Both the position numbers and the translations under genes were made by a program. The notes beneath the pieces are model-generated. The model was not told where the DNA came from and made no database searches. It was given only the letters and a program-made list of their open reading frames with translations. A DNA stretch of 64,000 bases from CAIKMD01 sp035277525 (GTDB lineage Bacteria > Pseudomonadota > Alphaproteobacteria > ATCC43930 > CGMCC-115725). Below, one piece after another: positions 25,204 through 34,689 of the stretch. The first letter of the stretch is position 1; each line of letters opens with the position of its first letter. Location: NCBI GenBank assembly GCA_035277525.1, contig DATEKH010000138.1, positions 1 to 64,000 on the forward strand. Reading direction: 5' to 3'.

Positions 25204-26112
25204 CTAATCGGCGCGCACGCGCTCGACCGTGATCCCCTGGCGCTCGAGCGCCGCTTGCACGCTGTCGGGGCCCGCGAGATGAGCGGCGCCGACGGCGATG
25301 AAAGTCACGCCCGAGCCCTGCAGCATCTTCGCGATCACCCCGGCCCAGGCAAGATTGCGGTTGACCAGAATGGTGCGATAGAGCTGCGGAAAAGGCTGCT
25401 TCACCTCGTCGACCATGATGCGCGCGATGCCCGCGTCATCGCCTTTCTGCCAGGCATCGACCACCGCGTCGAGCTGGCTCGCGCCTTTGGAAAAATCCTG
25501 CAGCGTGTTGCGCAGCAGATCGACCTCGAGCGGCGTGCTCATATTCGAGAAGAAATGCATCTGCTGGGCGAAGGTTTCGAAGCCGTGCACGGGCTTGTTG
25601 ACGAGGGATTCGTCGTGCAGCAGCTGCTGTTCGACGCCGCGATCGGGATCATAGCCCGCATGCGCGACGATCGCGCCTTCGAGCGCCACCGAGACGAACC
25701 AAGGCCGCATCGGCTCGAACACCTTCTCGCCCTGCGCGATGCCGAGCGATTTCGCCGCCGCGTCGAGGCGGGCGAGATCCGGCGGCGCCAATTTGGTCGA
25801 GAGCGGATGCTGCGGATCGTAGCCGAGCTGGGCGGCGAGCTTTTGCGCCTCGGCCTGGTCGTCCGGATCGGGGACTTCGAGCCAGAGCTCCTGGCTCGCC
25901 ATCAACGCTTTCTCGATCGCGGGCGATCCCCAGGCCTGATGCGGCTTCAGGAGATGGATCGTGCCGAAGAGATAGACCGTCGCATGCGAGCCCTTCGCCA
26001 CCCAAAGGGCGGGCTCGGCCGAGCTTGGCGCCGCCAGCGAGAGCAGCGCAAATCCCGCCAGCACCGCCGCAGCGGCGAGCGCGCGGGCCGTCAACGCGAT
26101 GCGTCGGATCAT
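25204..26112 (-). CDS. TraB/GumN-family protein
   Basis: 302 residues with a signal peptide (ARALAAAAVLAGFALLSLAA). The family motifs are present: YLFGTIHLLKP near residue 48 and VGAAHLAGPDSV near 280, plus conserved acidic EVPD. TraB/GumN (Tiki-like) proteins are thought to be metal-dependent peptidases. It is convergent with the ParA operon (10 bp between stops). Confidence 0.88.
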   Translation of the reverse strand: MIRRIALTARALAAAAVLAGFALLSLAAPSSAEPALWVAKGSHATVYLFGTIHLLKPHQAWGSPAIEKALMASQELWLEVPDPDDQAEAQKLAAQLGYDPQHPLSTKLAPPDLARLDAAAKSLGIAQGEKVFEPMRPWFVSVALEGAIVAHAGYDPDRGVEQQLLHDESLVNKPVHGFETFAQQMHFFSNMSTPLEVDLLRNTLQDFSKGASQLDAVVDAWQKGDDAGIARIMVDEVKQPFPQLYRTILVNRNLAWAGVIAKMLQGSGVTFIAVGAAHLAGPDSVQAALERQGITVERVRAD

Positions 26113-26242
26113 GTCACCTCACCTCATTCCAAGGGACAAAGCCGGTCGCGGCCAATCTGGCGCGTTTATGGCTTCCAAAAGGTTAACGCCGCGGCGCGAC
26201 GGCACGCGCGGCGTGCCCGGCCGCGGCCGGACGCTTTCCCGG

Positions 26243-26818
26243 CTAGTTCGGGGTGAAGATGGTGCGGAACTTCGATTCGAAGCTGTTGGAGGTCGGCGCC
26301 GCGCGCTGTGCCGCCGGCGAATCGAACGCCCAAGGCGTCTCCGGCTGGCGCCATAGATAGAAGATCGCGCACCACAGGAAGACCATCGCCACGGCCGCCC
26401 AGCTCTGCCACGAAACGCGGCGGAAGGCGGCCCATGCCGCGGAGAAGCCAAGCTTCGGCTTCGGCGCAGCGGTGTGCAGCGGCCGCTCGCGCTTGAGCTC
26501 TTCGGCGGCACGGTCGATGCGCAGATTGCGCTGCGCTGCGGCGCGGGAACGCGAGCGCGCAGCGGGAACGGTCTTGCGCGCGTCGTCGGGCATCGCGCGA
26601 TAGACCCGGACCTCCTTGAAGTGGCCGTCCTCGGTCTGGAGCACGGCGATCACTTGAACGCCCTGACGCCCCTGCCCGCTTTTCAGAAGCGCATTCGCGA
26701 GATTGATCGCGATCTGCTTGTCGTCGGCGACGGTATCGAGCAGCCAGCGCTCGCCGACGCGGCGCTGCACCTCGAAATTGCGCGTGCGATTGGCGGCGAT
26801 GCGATCGAATTGCGTCAT
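26243..26818 (-). CDS. Single-pass membrane protein, unknown function
   Basis: 191 residues. The N-terminal ~85 residues look folded (NFEVQRRVGERWLLDTVADD, VQVIAVLQTEDGHFKEVRVY). A basic Arg/Ala linker follows, then a TM helix, WAAVAMVFLWCAIFYLW, near residue 150 and a short tail. No family recognised. Start ATG 26818 is 2 bp after the PAS-like gene's stop, so the two are cotranscribed. Confidence 0.65.
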   Translation of the reverse strand: MTQFDRIAANRTRNFEVQRRVGERWLLDTVADDKQIAINLANALLKSGQGRQGVQVIAVLQTEDGHFKEVRVYRAMPDDARKTVPAARSRSRAAAQRNLRIDRAAEELKRERPLHTAAPKPKLGFSAAWAAFRRVSWQSWAAVAMVFLWCAIFYLWRQPETPWAFDSPAAQRAAPTSNSFESKFRTIFTPN

Positions 26819-26820
26819 GG

Positions 26821-27291
26821 TCAGCTCACCGGGCGCCAATTGGCCGCGCCGAGAATCCCGGCGATCCGGCCGCGCTCATCGGCAAGCGGCGCCATGACGC
26901 TGCGGTAGAGGACCGAGACTCCGTTATTCGAGGCGACGCCGCCGCGTGTCACCGGCACGCCGCGCTCGACGATCTCGGGCCAGCAGCGCCCGACAAGACC
27001 GAGGACCGAGTGCTCCGGGCAGGCGGCGACCAGCGCCGCGCTGCGACCGGGCCAGTCGGCGATGCGCAGCGCCTCGCCGATATAGGCAAAGCGCGGTCCG
27101 GCCTGATGCAGCAAATCGATCCTGAACATATGGACCGCGTCCTCGCCGCCATCGGCTTCGCCGACCGCGCCGAGCCGCGGCACCAGATCGCCGGCGCAGG
27201 CCTGCCGCCACAGTTCGAGCACGCGCAAGACCAAGCGTTTTTCGCGGATCGGAGCGGGCACATGCACGGCGAGCGGAGCAACGGGGCTCAT
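26821..27291 (-). CDS. PAS_5-like sensory domain protein
   Basis: 156 residues, essentially one domain. LRVLELWRQACAGDLVPRL resembles the conserved start of PAS_5 domains, and FAYIGEALRIADWPGR and VLYRSVMAPLADERGRIAGI fit the PAS strand pattern. No output domain. Such stand-alone PAS proteins may sense a ligand or the cell state and act on a partner, possibly the membrane protein encoded 2 bp downstream. The upstream gap 27292-27653 (362 bp) shows no gene; it holds divergent promoters. Confidence 0.6.
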   Translation of the reverse strand: MSPVAPLAVHVPAPIREKRLVLRVLELWRQACAGDLVPRLGAVGEADGGEDAVHMFRIDLLHQAGPRFAYIGEALRIADWPGRSAALVAACPEHSVLGLVGRCWPEIVERGVPVTRGGVASNNGVSVLYRSVMAPLADERGRIAGILGAANWRPVS

Positions 27292-27640
27292 CGAACGATG
27301 CCTTTGCTGACCAAGGCGCGACAAGCTCCTTGGCTTTCCCGGGGGCGCGGCCGCGTTTGGCGGCATCGCGCGCCCGTGATGCCTGCAATCTTTATTGAAT
27401 GTCGTTAAAAAGTGGTTGCCGGTGCGCAAATTGCCGCGGCGCAGCAGCGCCATGGCAGAGTGCCGGCGCGCAATGAGTGCGTGCGTGCACGCCCGCGCCA
27501 CGGCAGCCAACCAAAAATCCGACGAGGGAAGCCGCCTCGCGCATCCTCCCTGTGCGTGACGCGCGCAAACCCGCCCGAATTGCGCCATCCTCACGGCGGG
27601 TTTAGTTTAGCGCCGTGCCTCGGCCGGCGAGCGAGCGCGA

Positions 27641-27646
27641 AGGAGG
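27641..27646 (+). promoter_or_regulatory. Perfect Shine-Dalgarno AGGAGG
   Basis: AGGAGG lies 7 bp before the ATG at 27654 and fixes the start of the nitrile-hydratase-like gene against an in-frame upstream GTG at 27615. Confidence 0.7.
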
Positions 27647-27653
27647 AAACGGG

Positions 27654-28712
27654 ATGGCAGAGCAGACGGTACGACCTCACTCGCACATGCAGGATTTCGA
27701 TGCCCATGTGCGCGCCCTCGAGGAAGATCTCGAATACTATCGAACCAAGCGCTTCGAGCCGCGCGTGCTCTACTTGCACCGGCGCGGCGCCGTTACGCTC
27801 TACGATCTCTTGGATGCGGCCGCGCGCCTTACCATTGCGCCCGCTCCGCCGAGCACGCACGCAGATGACGACATGCACGACGCGCTCGAGGGCCGAATTC
27901 GCGCGCTCGAAGACCGGCTCGACGCCTATGTGAAGACGATCGCGCTGACGGGTGTGCCGGTGCGCGGAACGCAGATGGTGATCGACGACGGACGCGTCGA
28001 ACGCGGCGACTACGATGCCGTTTTCCGGATTGCCAAGAAGGCGCATGGCGGCACGCTCGGGGAGCGCGTCGCGCAGCTCGAAGCGGATATGACCCGCTAC
28101 GAGCGTCTGCTGCATGCTTTCACCCAGGCGCTGGTGACGGCTGGCGCGCTCAAAGCCGATGCGTTGGAGCGCCAGCGGGCTCAGGCCGGCATCCCCAGCG
28201 TCTGGAACGGGGCCCGAATTGTCGCGCGCGCCTGGGTGGATCCCCAGTTCAGGCGAGCGCTGATCGAGAAAGGACGCGAGGCTGTCCGCGAGTTGGACAT
28301 CCCGCCGGGCCGGTTGGGCAAGATGGGCGTCGCCGAGAACACGGACACCGTTCACAATGTCGTCGTGTGCACGCTGTGTTCCTGCTATCCCTACGATCTC
28401 TTGGGCGACAGCCCGTGGTGGTACAAAAGCGAGGCGTATCGGCGCCAGGTCGTGCGTGACCCGCGTGGCACGCTTGCCGAGATGTTCGGGCTCAACGTGC
28501 CCAAACACATCGCCGTGCGCGTGCATGACAGCACATCCGATGTGCGTTGGATGGTGCTGCCGCGGCGCCCGGCCGGAACCGATGGGTGGAGCGAGGAGGA
28601 ATTGGCGACGCTTGTCACGCGCGAGAGCCTGATCGGCACGGCCGAAGCCTTGTCCCCGGCCGAGCGGGATGGGTTGCGCCAGGAGACGGGCCGGCAAGGG
28701 GCGGCGGAATGA
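27654..28712 (+). CDS. Nitrile hydratase / thiocyanate hydrolase alpha-type subunit with N-terminal extension
   Basis: 352 residues. Residues ~140-345 are the nitrile hydratase alpha fold: NGARIVARAWVDPQFRRAL, the metal motif VCTLCSCYPYDLLG (cobalt-type, with the cysteines later oxidised), then WYKSEAYRRQVVRDPRGTL and RPAGTDGWSEEEL. The normal alpha subunit is about 200 residues. The first ~140 residues are extra: a helical segment (MQDFDAHVRALEEDLEYYRT) and a coiled-coil-like segment (LEGRIRALEDRLDAYVKT). The thiocyanate hydrolase gamma subunit has the same core. The enzyme would hydrate a nitrile or related C-N triple bond. Overlaps the beta-type gene by 4 bp. Confidence 0.85.
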   Translation: MAEQTVRPHSHMQDFDAHVRALEEDLEYYRTKRFEPRVLYLHRRGAVTLYDLLDAAARLTIAPAPPSTHADDDMHDALEGRIRALEDRLDAYVKTIALTGVPVRGTQMVIDDGRVERGDYDAVFRIAKKAHGGTLGERVAQLEADMTRYERLLHAFTQALVTAGALKADALERQRAQAGIPSVWNGARIVARAWVDPQFRRALIEKGREAVRELDIPPGRLGKMGVAENTDTVHNVVVCTLCSCYPYDLLGDSPWWYKSEAYRRQVVRDPRGTLAEMFGLNVPKHIAVRVHDSTSDVRWMVLPRRPAGTDGWSEEELATLVTRESLIGTAEALSPAERDGLRQETGRQGAAE

Positions 28713-28978
28713 CGGGCCCTGCTCCCGGCTTTCAGATAGGCGATCGCGTGCGGGTGAAGCTCGCCTACCGCGAGGGCAATCCGCGTACCCCGGCCTATGT
28801 TCGCGGCAAGATTGGCGTCGTGACTGCGTTGCACGGTCGAATCGACAATCCAATCGACCATCGCGGCATTTATCCGCCGCTCTATACGGTCGAGTTCGAG
28901 GTGCGCGAGGTGTTCGGCACCGACAGCTCGGATCGGCTGGCGGTCGACATCCACGACGATTGGCTCGATCCGCTTTGA
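28709..28978 (+). CDS. Nitrile hydratase beta C-terminal-domain protein
   Basis: 89 residues covering only the SH3-like C-terminal domain of nitrile hydratase beta: FQIGDRVRVKLAYREGNPRT, TPAYVRGKIGVV, LYTVEFEVREVFG. A full beta subunit is over 200 residues; in thiocyanate hydrolase the beta chain is likewise split in two genes. Here no gene for the N-terminal half is found. ATG overlaps the alpha stop (ATGA), so the subunits are made together. Confidence 0.85.
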   Translation: MTGPAPGFQIGDRVRVKLAYREGNPRTPAYVRGKIGVVTALHGRIDNPIDHRGIYPPLYTVEFEVREVFGTDSSDRLAVDIHDDWLDPL

Positions 28979-29015
28979 GCAGGCGGAGTGCAGGCGCCTG
29001 GAGAGGCGGCACGCT

Positions 29016-30521
29016 ATGATTGTCACGCGCCGTCACCTGCTTCGGCTGGGCGGCGCGTCGGCCGTCTTGGGCGGCGCGAGCGCGATGACGTGGGCGCGAT
29101 CGCAGCCCAGCCACCAAACGGCTCCGGCCACCATCTCATCCGAGACCGAAACCGCCGGACCGTCCGACTACAACATTCGGATCGCCACGAGCCTCATCGA
29201 GCTTGGGCCCGACACCACGATCTCGACCAAGACCTATAACGGCCAGTTTCCCGGTCCGCTGTTGCGCATGACCGAAGGGAAGCGCGTGGTCGTCGACATT
29301 CATAACGACACCGACACGCCCGAGCTGCTTCATTGGCACGGGCAGTTCATTCCCGCTTCGGTCGACGGCGTCGCCGAGGAGGGCACGCCGTTCATTCCCG
29401 CGCATGGCGTGCGCCGGATCGCGTTCGTCCCGGGACCGGCGGGGTTCCGCTTCTATCACAGCCACGTCGCCGCCGGCATCGATCTCGCGGCGGGCACCTA
29501 TAGCGGCCAGGCCGGGCCGCTTTTCATCGCGCCGCGGCACGATCCGGGCGCATACGATCGGGAGATATTCCTGACGCTCAAGGAGTTCGGGCCTTATCTC
29601 ACCCGCACCGAGATGCCGGTCGATATGCTGGCTCCGACGGAGGAAATTCCCGGACTGCGCGACCAGGCGACGGCGGCCATGAAGGCGGCGCTCGATGCCG
29701 GCCGAAACCAGGGCTACGAGCTGGCTTACAATTTCTTCTCGGTTAACGGCCGCATGCTCGGCGAGGGCGAGCCGATCCGTGTGAAGCGCGGCGAGCGCGT
29801 GCTGTTCCATGTCCTCAACGCCAGCGCCAGCGAAATCCGCAGCCTCCATCTCCCCCGCCATAGCTTCCGGGTGGTGGCGCTCGACGGCAATCCCGTGCCG
29901 CGTCAGGTCGAAGTGCCGGTGTTATGGCTCGGAACCGCCGAGCGCGTATCGGCCATCGTCGAGATGGAGGAGCCCGGCATCTGGGTGATGGGCGACTTGA
30001 TGGACGAGGATCGCACGCGTGGCATGGGGATCGTGGTCGAATATGCCGGCGAAAAGGGCAAGCCGCAGTGGACCGCGCCGCCGCCCTTTCGCTGGGACTA
30101 TCGCCGCTTTGCGAAGGACGACGCCAAGACGCGCGAACCCGATGCGGTCATCGACATGACCTTCGCCGCGCGCATCGGCGCGCGGCAGGGCTTCGATGAG
30201 TTCACCGTCAACGGCGCGCCGTTTTCGATGGCAAAGATGGAGCCGCGGTTCCGCCTTGCGCGCGGCCGGCGCTATCGCATCCGCATGAGGAACGCCACGG
30301 ACGACGTCCATCCGATCCACCTCCACCGTCACAGCTTCGAGCTAACCTCGATCGCCGGGCATCCGACGGCTGGCGTCATCAAGGACGTGGCAATGCTCGG
30401 TAGCTTCCAAGAGATGACGATCGACTTCACAGCCGATCAACCGGGCCTCAGCCTTTTCCATTGCCACATGCAGCAGCACATGGATTTCGGCTTCATCGCG
30501 CTGTTCGATTGCAGCGGCTGA
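29016..30521 (+). CDS. Multicopper oxidase (Tat-exported)
   Basis: 501 residues. The N-terminus TRRHLLRLGGASAVLGGAS is a twin-arginine signal. The copper motifs are complete: LLHWHGQ, FYHSHVA, HPIHLHRHSF and LFHCHMQQHMDF (type 1 site with T2/T3 ligands). It oxidises a metal or organic substrate in the periplasm with oxygen as acceptor. It lies 37 bp after the nitrile-hydratase-like pair on the same strand, so a joint function is possible. It is convergent with the LysR gene. Confidence 0.92.
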   Translation: MIVTRRHLLRLGGASAVLGGASAMTWARSQPSHQTAPATISSETETAGPSDYNIRIATSLIELGPDTTISTKTYNGQFPGPLLRMTEGKRVVVDIHNDTDTPELLHWHGQFIPASVDGVAEEGTPFIPAHGVRRIAFVPGPAGFRFYHSHVAAGIDLAAGTYSGQAGPLFIAPRHDPGAYDREIFLTLKEFGPYLTRTEMPVDMLAPTEEIPGLRDQATAAMKAALDAGRNQGYELAYNFFSVNGRMLGEGEPIRVKRGERVLFHVLNASASEIRSLHLPRHSFRVVALDGNPVPRQVEVPVLWLGTAERVSAIVEMEEPGIWVMGDLMDEDRTRGMGIVVEYAGEKGKPQWTAPPPFRWDYRRFAKDDAKTREPDAVIDMTFAARIGARQGFDEFTVNGAPFSMAKMEPRFRLARGRRYRIRMRNATDDVHPIHLHRHSFELTSIAGHPTAGVIKDVAMLGSFQEMTIDFTADQPGLSLFHCHMQQHMDFGFIALFDCSG

Positions 30522-30539
30522 GCAGATGCCCAGGACGGA

Positions 30540-31445
30540 TTACGTCCCGAAGGTATAGCCCTTGATGTGCTTCGTGATGAAATCGAGAAACAGGCGAACA
30601 TTGATCGGCTGGTGCGGGCCGCGCGGATAATAGGCCCGCAAGGTGCGGTGGAACGACACCTCGTCGCTGAACAGCACTTTGAGGCGTCCGGTCTTGACGT
30701 CATCAAGCCCCGCATAGACGGGCAGCAGCGCGATGCCGGTCCCCTTCACCGCCGCCTCCTGCAGCGCGGCGCTGTTGTTCGAGACGAAATTGCCGGCAAC
30801 CGTGACTTGGCACGGTCCAGCCTTGCCCTTGAATTCCCATCGGTCGGCGAGCTGGCCGGTCTCATAGGCGTAGACCAAGCAATTGTGCTTCGGCAAATCT
30901 TGCGGCGTCTCGGGCTTGCCGACGCGCCGCAAATAATCGGGTGAGGCGCAGATCGCGTAGTGGATGTCGCCGAGCTCGCGATGATCGAGGGTTTTGTCGA
31001 GCACTTCTTCCTGGTGAAGGATGATGTCGGCGCCTTGCGCGATGACCGTCGGCCCGTGGACATGGGTGATGAGATCGACCGACAGGTCGGCATACTCTTC
31101 CATGAATTGCGCCACCAGCGGCGTGATGAGCTTGATCCCGAGCCCGGTGCTGGCATGGATGCGCAGCTTGCCGCCGGGCGCGCTATGGAGGCTTTGAACC
31201 GCGCGCGTCGCTTGCTCGACGATCGGACGAATCCCGGCGCATTTCTCGAAAAATGCCGAGCCCGCCGCCGAAAGCGAGATGCGCCGGCTCGAGCGGTTTA
31301 TGAGCTTGGCGCGAAGCTGGTATTCGAGACGATTGATGCGCTTGCTGACCGCCGAGGGCGAGATTTTGAGCTCGCGCGCCGCCGCGGAGAAATTCTGTGC
31401 CTCGACGACGGCAATGAAAACGGAAACATCGTCCAAACTGACCAT
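30540..31445 (-). CDS. LysR-family transcription regulator
   Basis: 301 residues, standard length. The N-terminal helix-turn-helix is FIAVVEAQNFSAAARELKIS then PSAVSKRINRLEYQLRAKLI; the C-terminal half is the effector-binding domain (KLRIHASTGLGIKLITPLVA). It is divergent from the flavin monooxygenase gene at 31710 across 264 bp, the classic arrangement for a LysR regulator and its target, and is the only regulator near the large catabolic cluster. Confidence 0.92.
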   Translation of the reverse strand: MVSLDDVSVFIAVVEAQNFSAAARELKISPSAVSKRINRLEYQLRAKLINRSSRRISLSAAGSAFFEKCAGIRPIVEQATRAVQSLHSAPGGKLRIHASTGLGIKLITPLVAQFMEEYADLSVDLITHVHGPTVIAQGADIILHQEEVLDKTLDHRELGDIHYAICASPDYLRRVGKPETPQDLPKHNCLVYAYETGQLADRWEFKGKAGPCQVTVAGNFVSNNSAALQEAAVKGTGIALLPVYAGLDDVKTGRLKVLFSDEVSFHRTLRAYYPRGPHQPINVRLFLDFITKHIKGYTFGT

Positions 31446-31709
31446 GTCCTACCCCGATACGGAAACGCGCTTGCCCCGGACGCCGCGCCCCTCATGTCCA
31501 GCCTAGCATGGCACTGAAAGCCCATGCGAACGGGATCGGCCGCGATATGCGCAAGTGTGCCGACTTCGGAAACTCAGCTTTTCCAATATCGAGCGATCGG
31601 CAGGTCCCTCCGCGGCTGCGAGAAATACTAGATTTCCATTTGTCCGGATGGTGGCACACGTCAAGCGTTGCTAGCGTGCGGCCGCAAATTTCAAGGGCAG
31701 CGCACGGCG

Positions 31710-32810
31710 ATGTCGCTCAACACGCTCGAATTCGGCATCTTCGATTCCACCGCGGTTCCGGACGATCAGAATCCCGCGGCCACGGCCGCCGCTTATGAGG
31801 CACATATCGGCGACGCCCAACTCGCCGAGCGGCTCGGCTATAAATATTTCTTCTTTATCGAGCATCAGAACGCCGGGTTTCCCTGCATCTCGGCGCCGAC
31901 GGTCTATCTGACGGCGCTTGCACGCGCGACCCGGGAGATCCGCATTGGCGCGATGATCTTCCAGCTGCCGCTGCATCACCCGGTGCGGCTCGCCCAGGAC
32001 GTCGCGATGATCGATCATCTCTCGAAAGGCAGAGTTGATTTCGCCTTCGGCTATGGCACGCGATCGCGCGAGTTCGAGCCGTGGCGGCTCGATTTCAAGG
32101 AACGCCGCAAGCTCGGCCTCGAAGTGCTCGAAATCGTGCTCAAGACCTGGACCGAGCGGGAAGTGTCCTACGCCGGCGAAAATTGGGCGCTGGACAAGGC
32201 TCTGCCGCAGCCCCACCCCTATCAGCAGCCAATGCCGCCGGTTTGGATCGGCGCGCACAGTCTCGCCTCGTTCGATTTCGCGGCCGAGCGGAACTTCCAC
32301 GTCTCGCAGATCTTCGAGGTCGAGAAGATGGTCGCGGCGAAATTCGCGCATTTCGCCGCGTCGTGGCAGCGCTGCGGCCATTCAGGACCAATGCCGCATC
32401 GCGCCCTCGTGCGCCATATCCATGTCGCGGAAACCGATCGCCTGGCCCGTGAAGAGGCCGAGCCCTACATGCTGCGCGGCATCACAGGCCCCGCGGGCGT
32501 CGCACGCGCGCAAAATTTGCACGGCTTGGACGCCTCGCCCGAAACGCGGGAAGTCTCGCGCGTCTATCTGCAGACATCGAAATCCGTCGAGTTCTGGCTG
32601 GAGGAGGGCCTTGCCTTCATCGGCAGCCCGGCCACGGTCGCGGCTGCGATCGCCGAACAGCACGCGCGCGTCGGCTATGACGTGCTGTTGCTCAATCACC
32701 AATTCGATGGCATGCCGCGCGAGCTCTATGCCAAGTCGCTGAAGCTGGTCGGCGAGCGCGTCATCCCGCAGCTTGCGGCCCAGCCGCCGCTCTCGACGGC
32801 TTCCGCTTAG
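31710..32810 (+). CDS. LuxA-like (LLM class) flavin-dependent monooxygenase, copy 1
   Basis: 366 residues. The LLM signature is clear: FIEHQNAGFPCISAPTVYL, RIGAMIFQLPLHHPVRLAQD, then DHLSKGRVDFAFGYGTR and LTWTEREV-type helix. Such enzymes use reduced FMN to insert oxygen into organic substrates (for example N- or S-heterocycles, alkanes). A close paralogue is at 42513-43598. The ATG at 31710 gives the conserved start (SLNTLEFGIFDST). Probably controlled by the divergent LysR. Confidence 0.9.
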   Translation: MSLNTLEFGIFDSTAVPDDQNPAATAAAYEAHIGDAQLAERLGYKYFFFIEHQNAGFPCISAPTVYLTALARATREIRIGAMIFQLPLHHPVRLAQDVAMIDHLSKGRVDFAFGYGTRSREFEPWRLDFKERRKLGLEVLEIVLKTWTEREVSYAGENWALDKALPQPHPYQQPMPPVWIGAHSLASFDFAAERNFHVSQIFEVEKMVAAKFAHFAASWQRCGHSGPMPHRALVRHIHVAETDRLAREEAEPYMLRGITGPAGVARAQNLHGLDASPETREVSRVYLQTSKSVEFWLEEGLAFIGSPATVAAAIAEQHARVGYDVLLLNHQFDGMPRELYAKSLKLVGERVIPQLAAQPPLSTASA

Positions 32811-32925
32811 ACGCAAAGCCGCATTGCCGCACGATGTTCATTTCAGCATGGCGCCCTGAGATTCGTCGCCCTTGACGCAGCACAGCGAAGCCCGCAAGGT
32901 GCTTGAAAAGGCTAACAGGGCGGAA

Positions 32926-33852
32926 ATGATGACGTTTGTGAGCGAGCCGGCAAGCCGATCAGGCACTCCGCAAGGCCCGCTTTCGCCGCAGCCGACCGGA
33001 TCGAACAAAATCGTCTTACGGGGCGTCAAGAAGCGCTTTTCAGTGGGGCCGTTGCGGATCGATGCCCTCGAGGGGATCGATCTCGAGGTCCGGGCCGGCG
33101 AATTCTTCTGCATCGTTGGCCCATCGGGTTGCGGAAAGACGACGCTGCTGCGCATCCTCGCCGGCCTCGAAACGAAAAGCGCCGGCAAAATCGAAATCGC
33201 CAGGGAAACACTGCGGAGCGGCACGGCGGCGCGACCGCTCAACAGCATGGTGTTCCAGGAACAGAGCATCTTTCCGTGGAAAAGCGTGCGCGACAATGTC
33301 GCTTTCGGCCTCAAGGCGCGCGGCTTCTCGCGCCGCGAGCGCTATGAAATCGCCGAGGCTTACATTCGGAAAGTCGGGCTCGCCGGCTTCGAGCACGCGC
33401 TGCCACACCAGCTCTCGGGCGGCATGAAGCAGCGCGTCTCGATCGCGCGCGCCTTTGCGAATGATCCCGAGCTCATGCTCATGGACGAGCCTTTCGCCGC
33501 GCTCGACGAGCAGACGAAGCTCGTGCTCCAAGCCGAGCTGCTGCGGATCTGGGAAGAGGCGCGCAAGACCGTAGTCTACGTCACCCACAGCATCGACGAG
33601 GCGATCGTGCTCGCCGACCGCATCCTGGTGATGAGCGCGCGTCCCGGCCGGATCAAGGACATCATCGATATCGGCGCGATCTTTCCCCGACCGCGTCATG
33701 TCGACAGCGTGAAATCGAGCGCGCGCTACGGCGAAGTCTTTGGACGGATTTGGGGCTTGCTGCGGCACGAGGTTGCGGCGGCGAAGGCCGAGCAGGACGC
33801 GGCGGCGCAAGCCAGGGCCGCGCCGCCAGAAGCCGGGAGTAGTGACGCATGA
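32926..33852 (+). CDS. ABC transporter ATP-binding protein (NitT/TauT type)
   Basis: 308 residues from ATG 32926 (AGGG upstream; a TTG at 32872 is in frame). Walker A GPSGCGKTT, signature LSGGMKQRVSIA, Walker B LMLMDEPFAALDE and the H-loop THSID are intact. The family energises import of sulfonates, nitrate, pyrimidines and similar compounds. The permease gene overlaps by 4 bp. This is the only ATPase-permease pair in the 31-49 kb cluster, so the five binding proteins may share it. Confidence 0.92.
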   Translation: MMTFVSEPASRSGTPQGPLSPQPTGSNKIVLRGVKKRFSVGPLRIDALEGIDLEVRAGEFFCIVGPSGCGKTTLLRILAGLETKSAGKIEIARETLRSGTAARPLNSMVFQEQSIFPWKSVRDNVAFGLKARGFSRRERYEIAEAYIRKVGLAGFEHALPHQLSGGMKQRVSIARAFANDPELMLMDEPFAALDEQTKLVLQAELLRIWEEARKTVVYVTHSIDEAIVLADRILVMSARPGRIKDIIDIGAIFPRPRHVDSVKSSARYGEVFGRIWGLLRHEVAAAKAEQDAAAQARAAPPEAGSSDA

Positions 33853-34664
33853 GCATCGCCTCCGTCTCGATCGAAGCCAGCGAGGAAGCCGTGCCGCCGC
33901 GCCTCCTCACAAAGCGCAGCATCGAGCGCTTGCTGTCCGTTACCTCGCCGCTGCTGCTGCTGCTCATCTGGCAGCTCGCGGCGTCCCAAGGTTGGATCGA
34001 CACGCGATTCTTTCCCTCGCCCGCCGCGATCTTCGCCGAAGCGGGCGCGATGATTATGAGCGGCGAGCTGTGGATGCATTTTTCCATCAGCCTGCAACGC
34101 ATCGCCATCGGCTATGTCGTCGGCGCCGTGCCCGGCGTCTTGATCGGCCTCGCCATGGGGCTCTTCAGTCCGATTCGCTCGCTTATCCAGCCGCTGGTCG
34201 ACGCGACCTTCCCGATCCCCAAGATCGCCGTGCTGCCGCTCTTTATCATGGTATTCGGGCTCGGCGAGGAGAGCAAATACGCGATCATCGCGACGGCCGT
34301 CATCTATCTCGTGCTGATCAACACGGTCGCGGGCGTGCGCAATATCGACCGCATCTATCTCGATGTCGGCAAGAATTTCGGCGCGAGCAAATGGATGATG
34401 TTCGTCGACGTGGCACTGCCCGGCGCGCTGCCGCTGATCGTCGCCGGACTGAAGCTCGGCATGGGCGTCGCGCTCCTCGTCATCGTCTCGGCCGAGTTCG
34501 TCGGCGCGCGTAGCGGCATCGGCTATCTGATTTGGACCTCCTGGCAGGTCTTTCAGGTCGAGAAGATGTATGTCGGCCTGCTGGTCTCGGCTCTGCTGGG
34601 CTTCGGCAGCGCGATTCTGCTCAACTATCTCGAGCGCGTGCTTATCCCCTGGAAGGGCCGCTGA
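33849..34664 (+). CDS. ABC transporter permease (NitT/TauT type)
   Basis: 271 residues, six predicted TM helices, with the BPD-type EAA loop region GVRNIDRIYLDVGKNFGASK. It pairs with the ATPase encoded just upstream (ATGA overlap). It is convergent with, and 25 bp from, the binding-protein gene at 34690. Confidence 0.93.
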   Translation: MSIASVSIEASEEAVPPRLLTKRSIERLLSVTSPLLLLLIWQLAASQGWIDTRFFPSPAAIFAEAGAMIMSGELWMHFSISLQRIAIGYVVGAVPGVLIGLAMGLFSPIRSLIQPLVDATFPIPKIAVLPLFIMVFGLGEESKYAIIATAVIYLVLINTVAGVRNIDRIYLDVGKNFGASKWMMFVDVALPGALPLIVAGLKLGMGVALLVIVSAEFVGARSGIGYLIWTSWQVFQVEKMYVGLLVSALLGFGSAILLNYLERVLIPWKGR

Positions 34665-34689
34665 GCCGCGCGCCGGGCCCGACTGTCGC

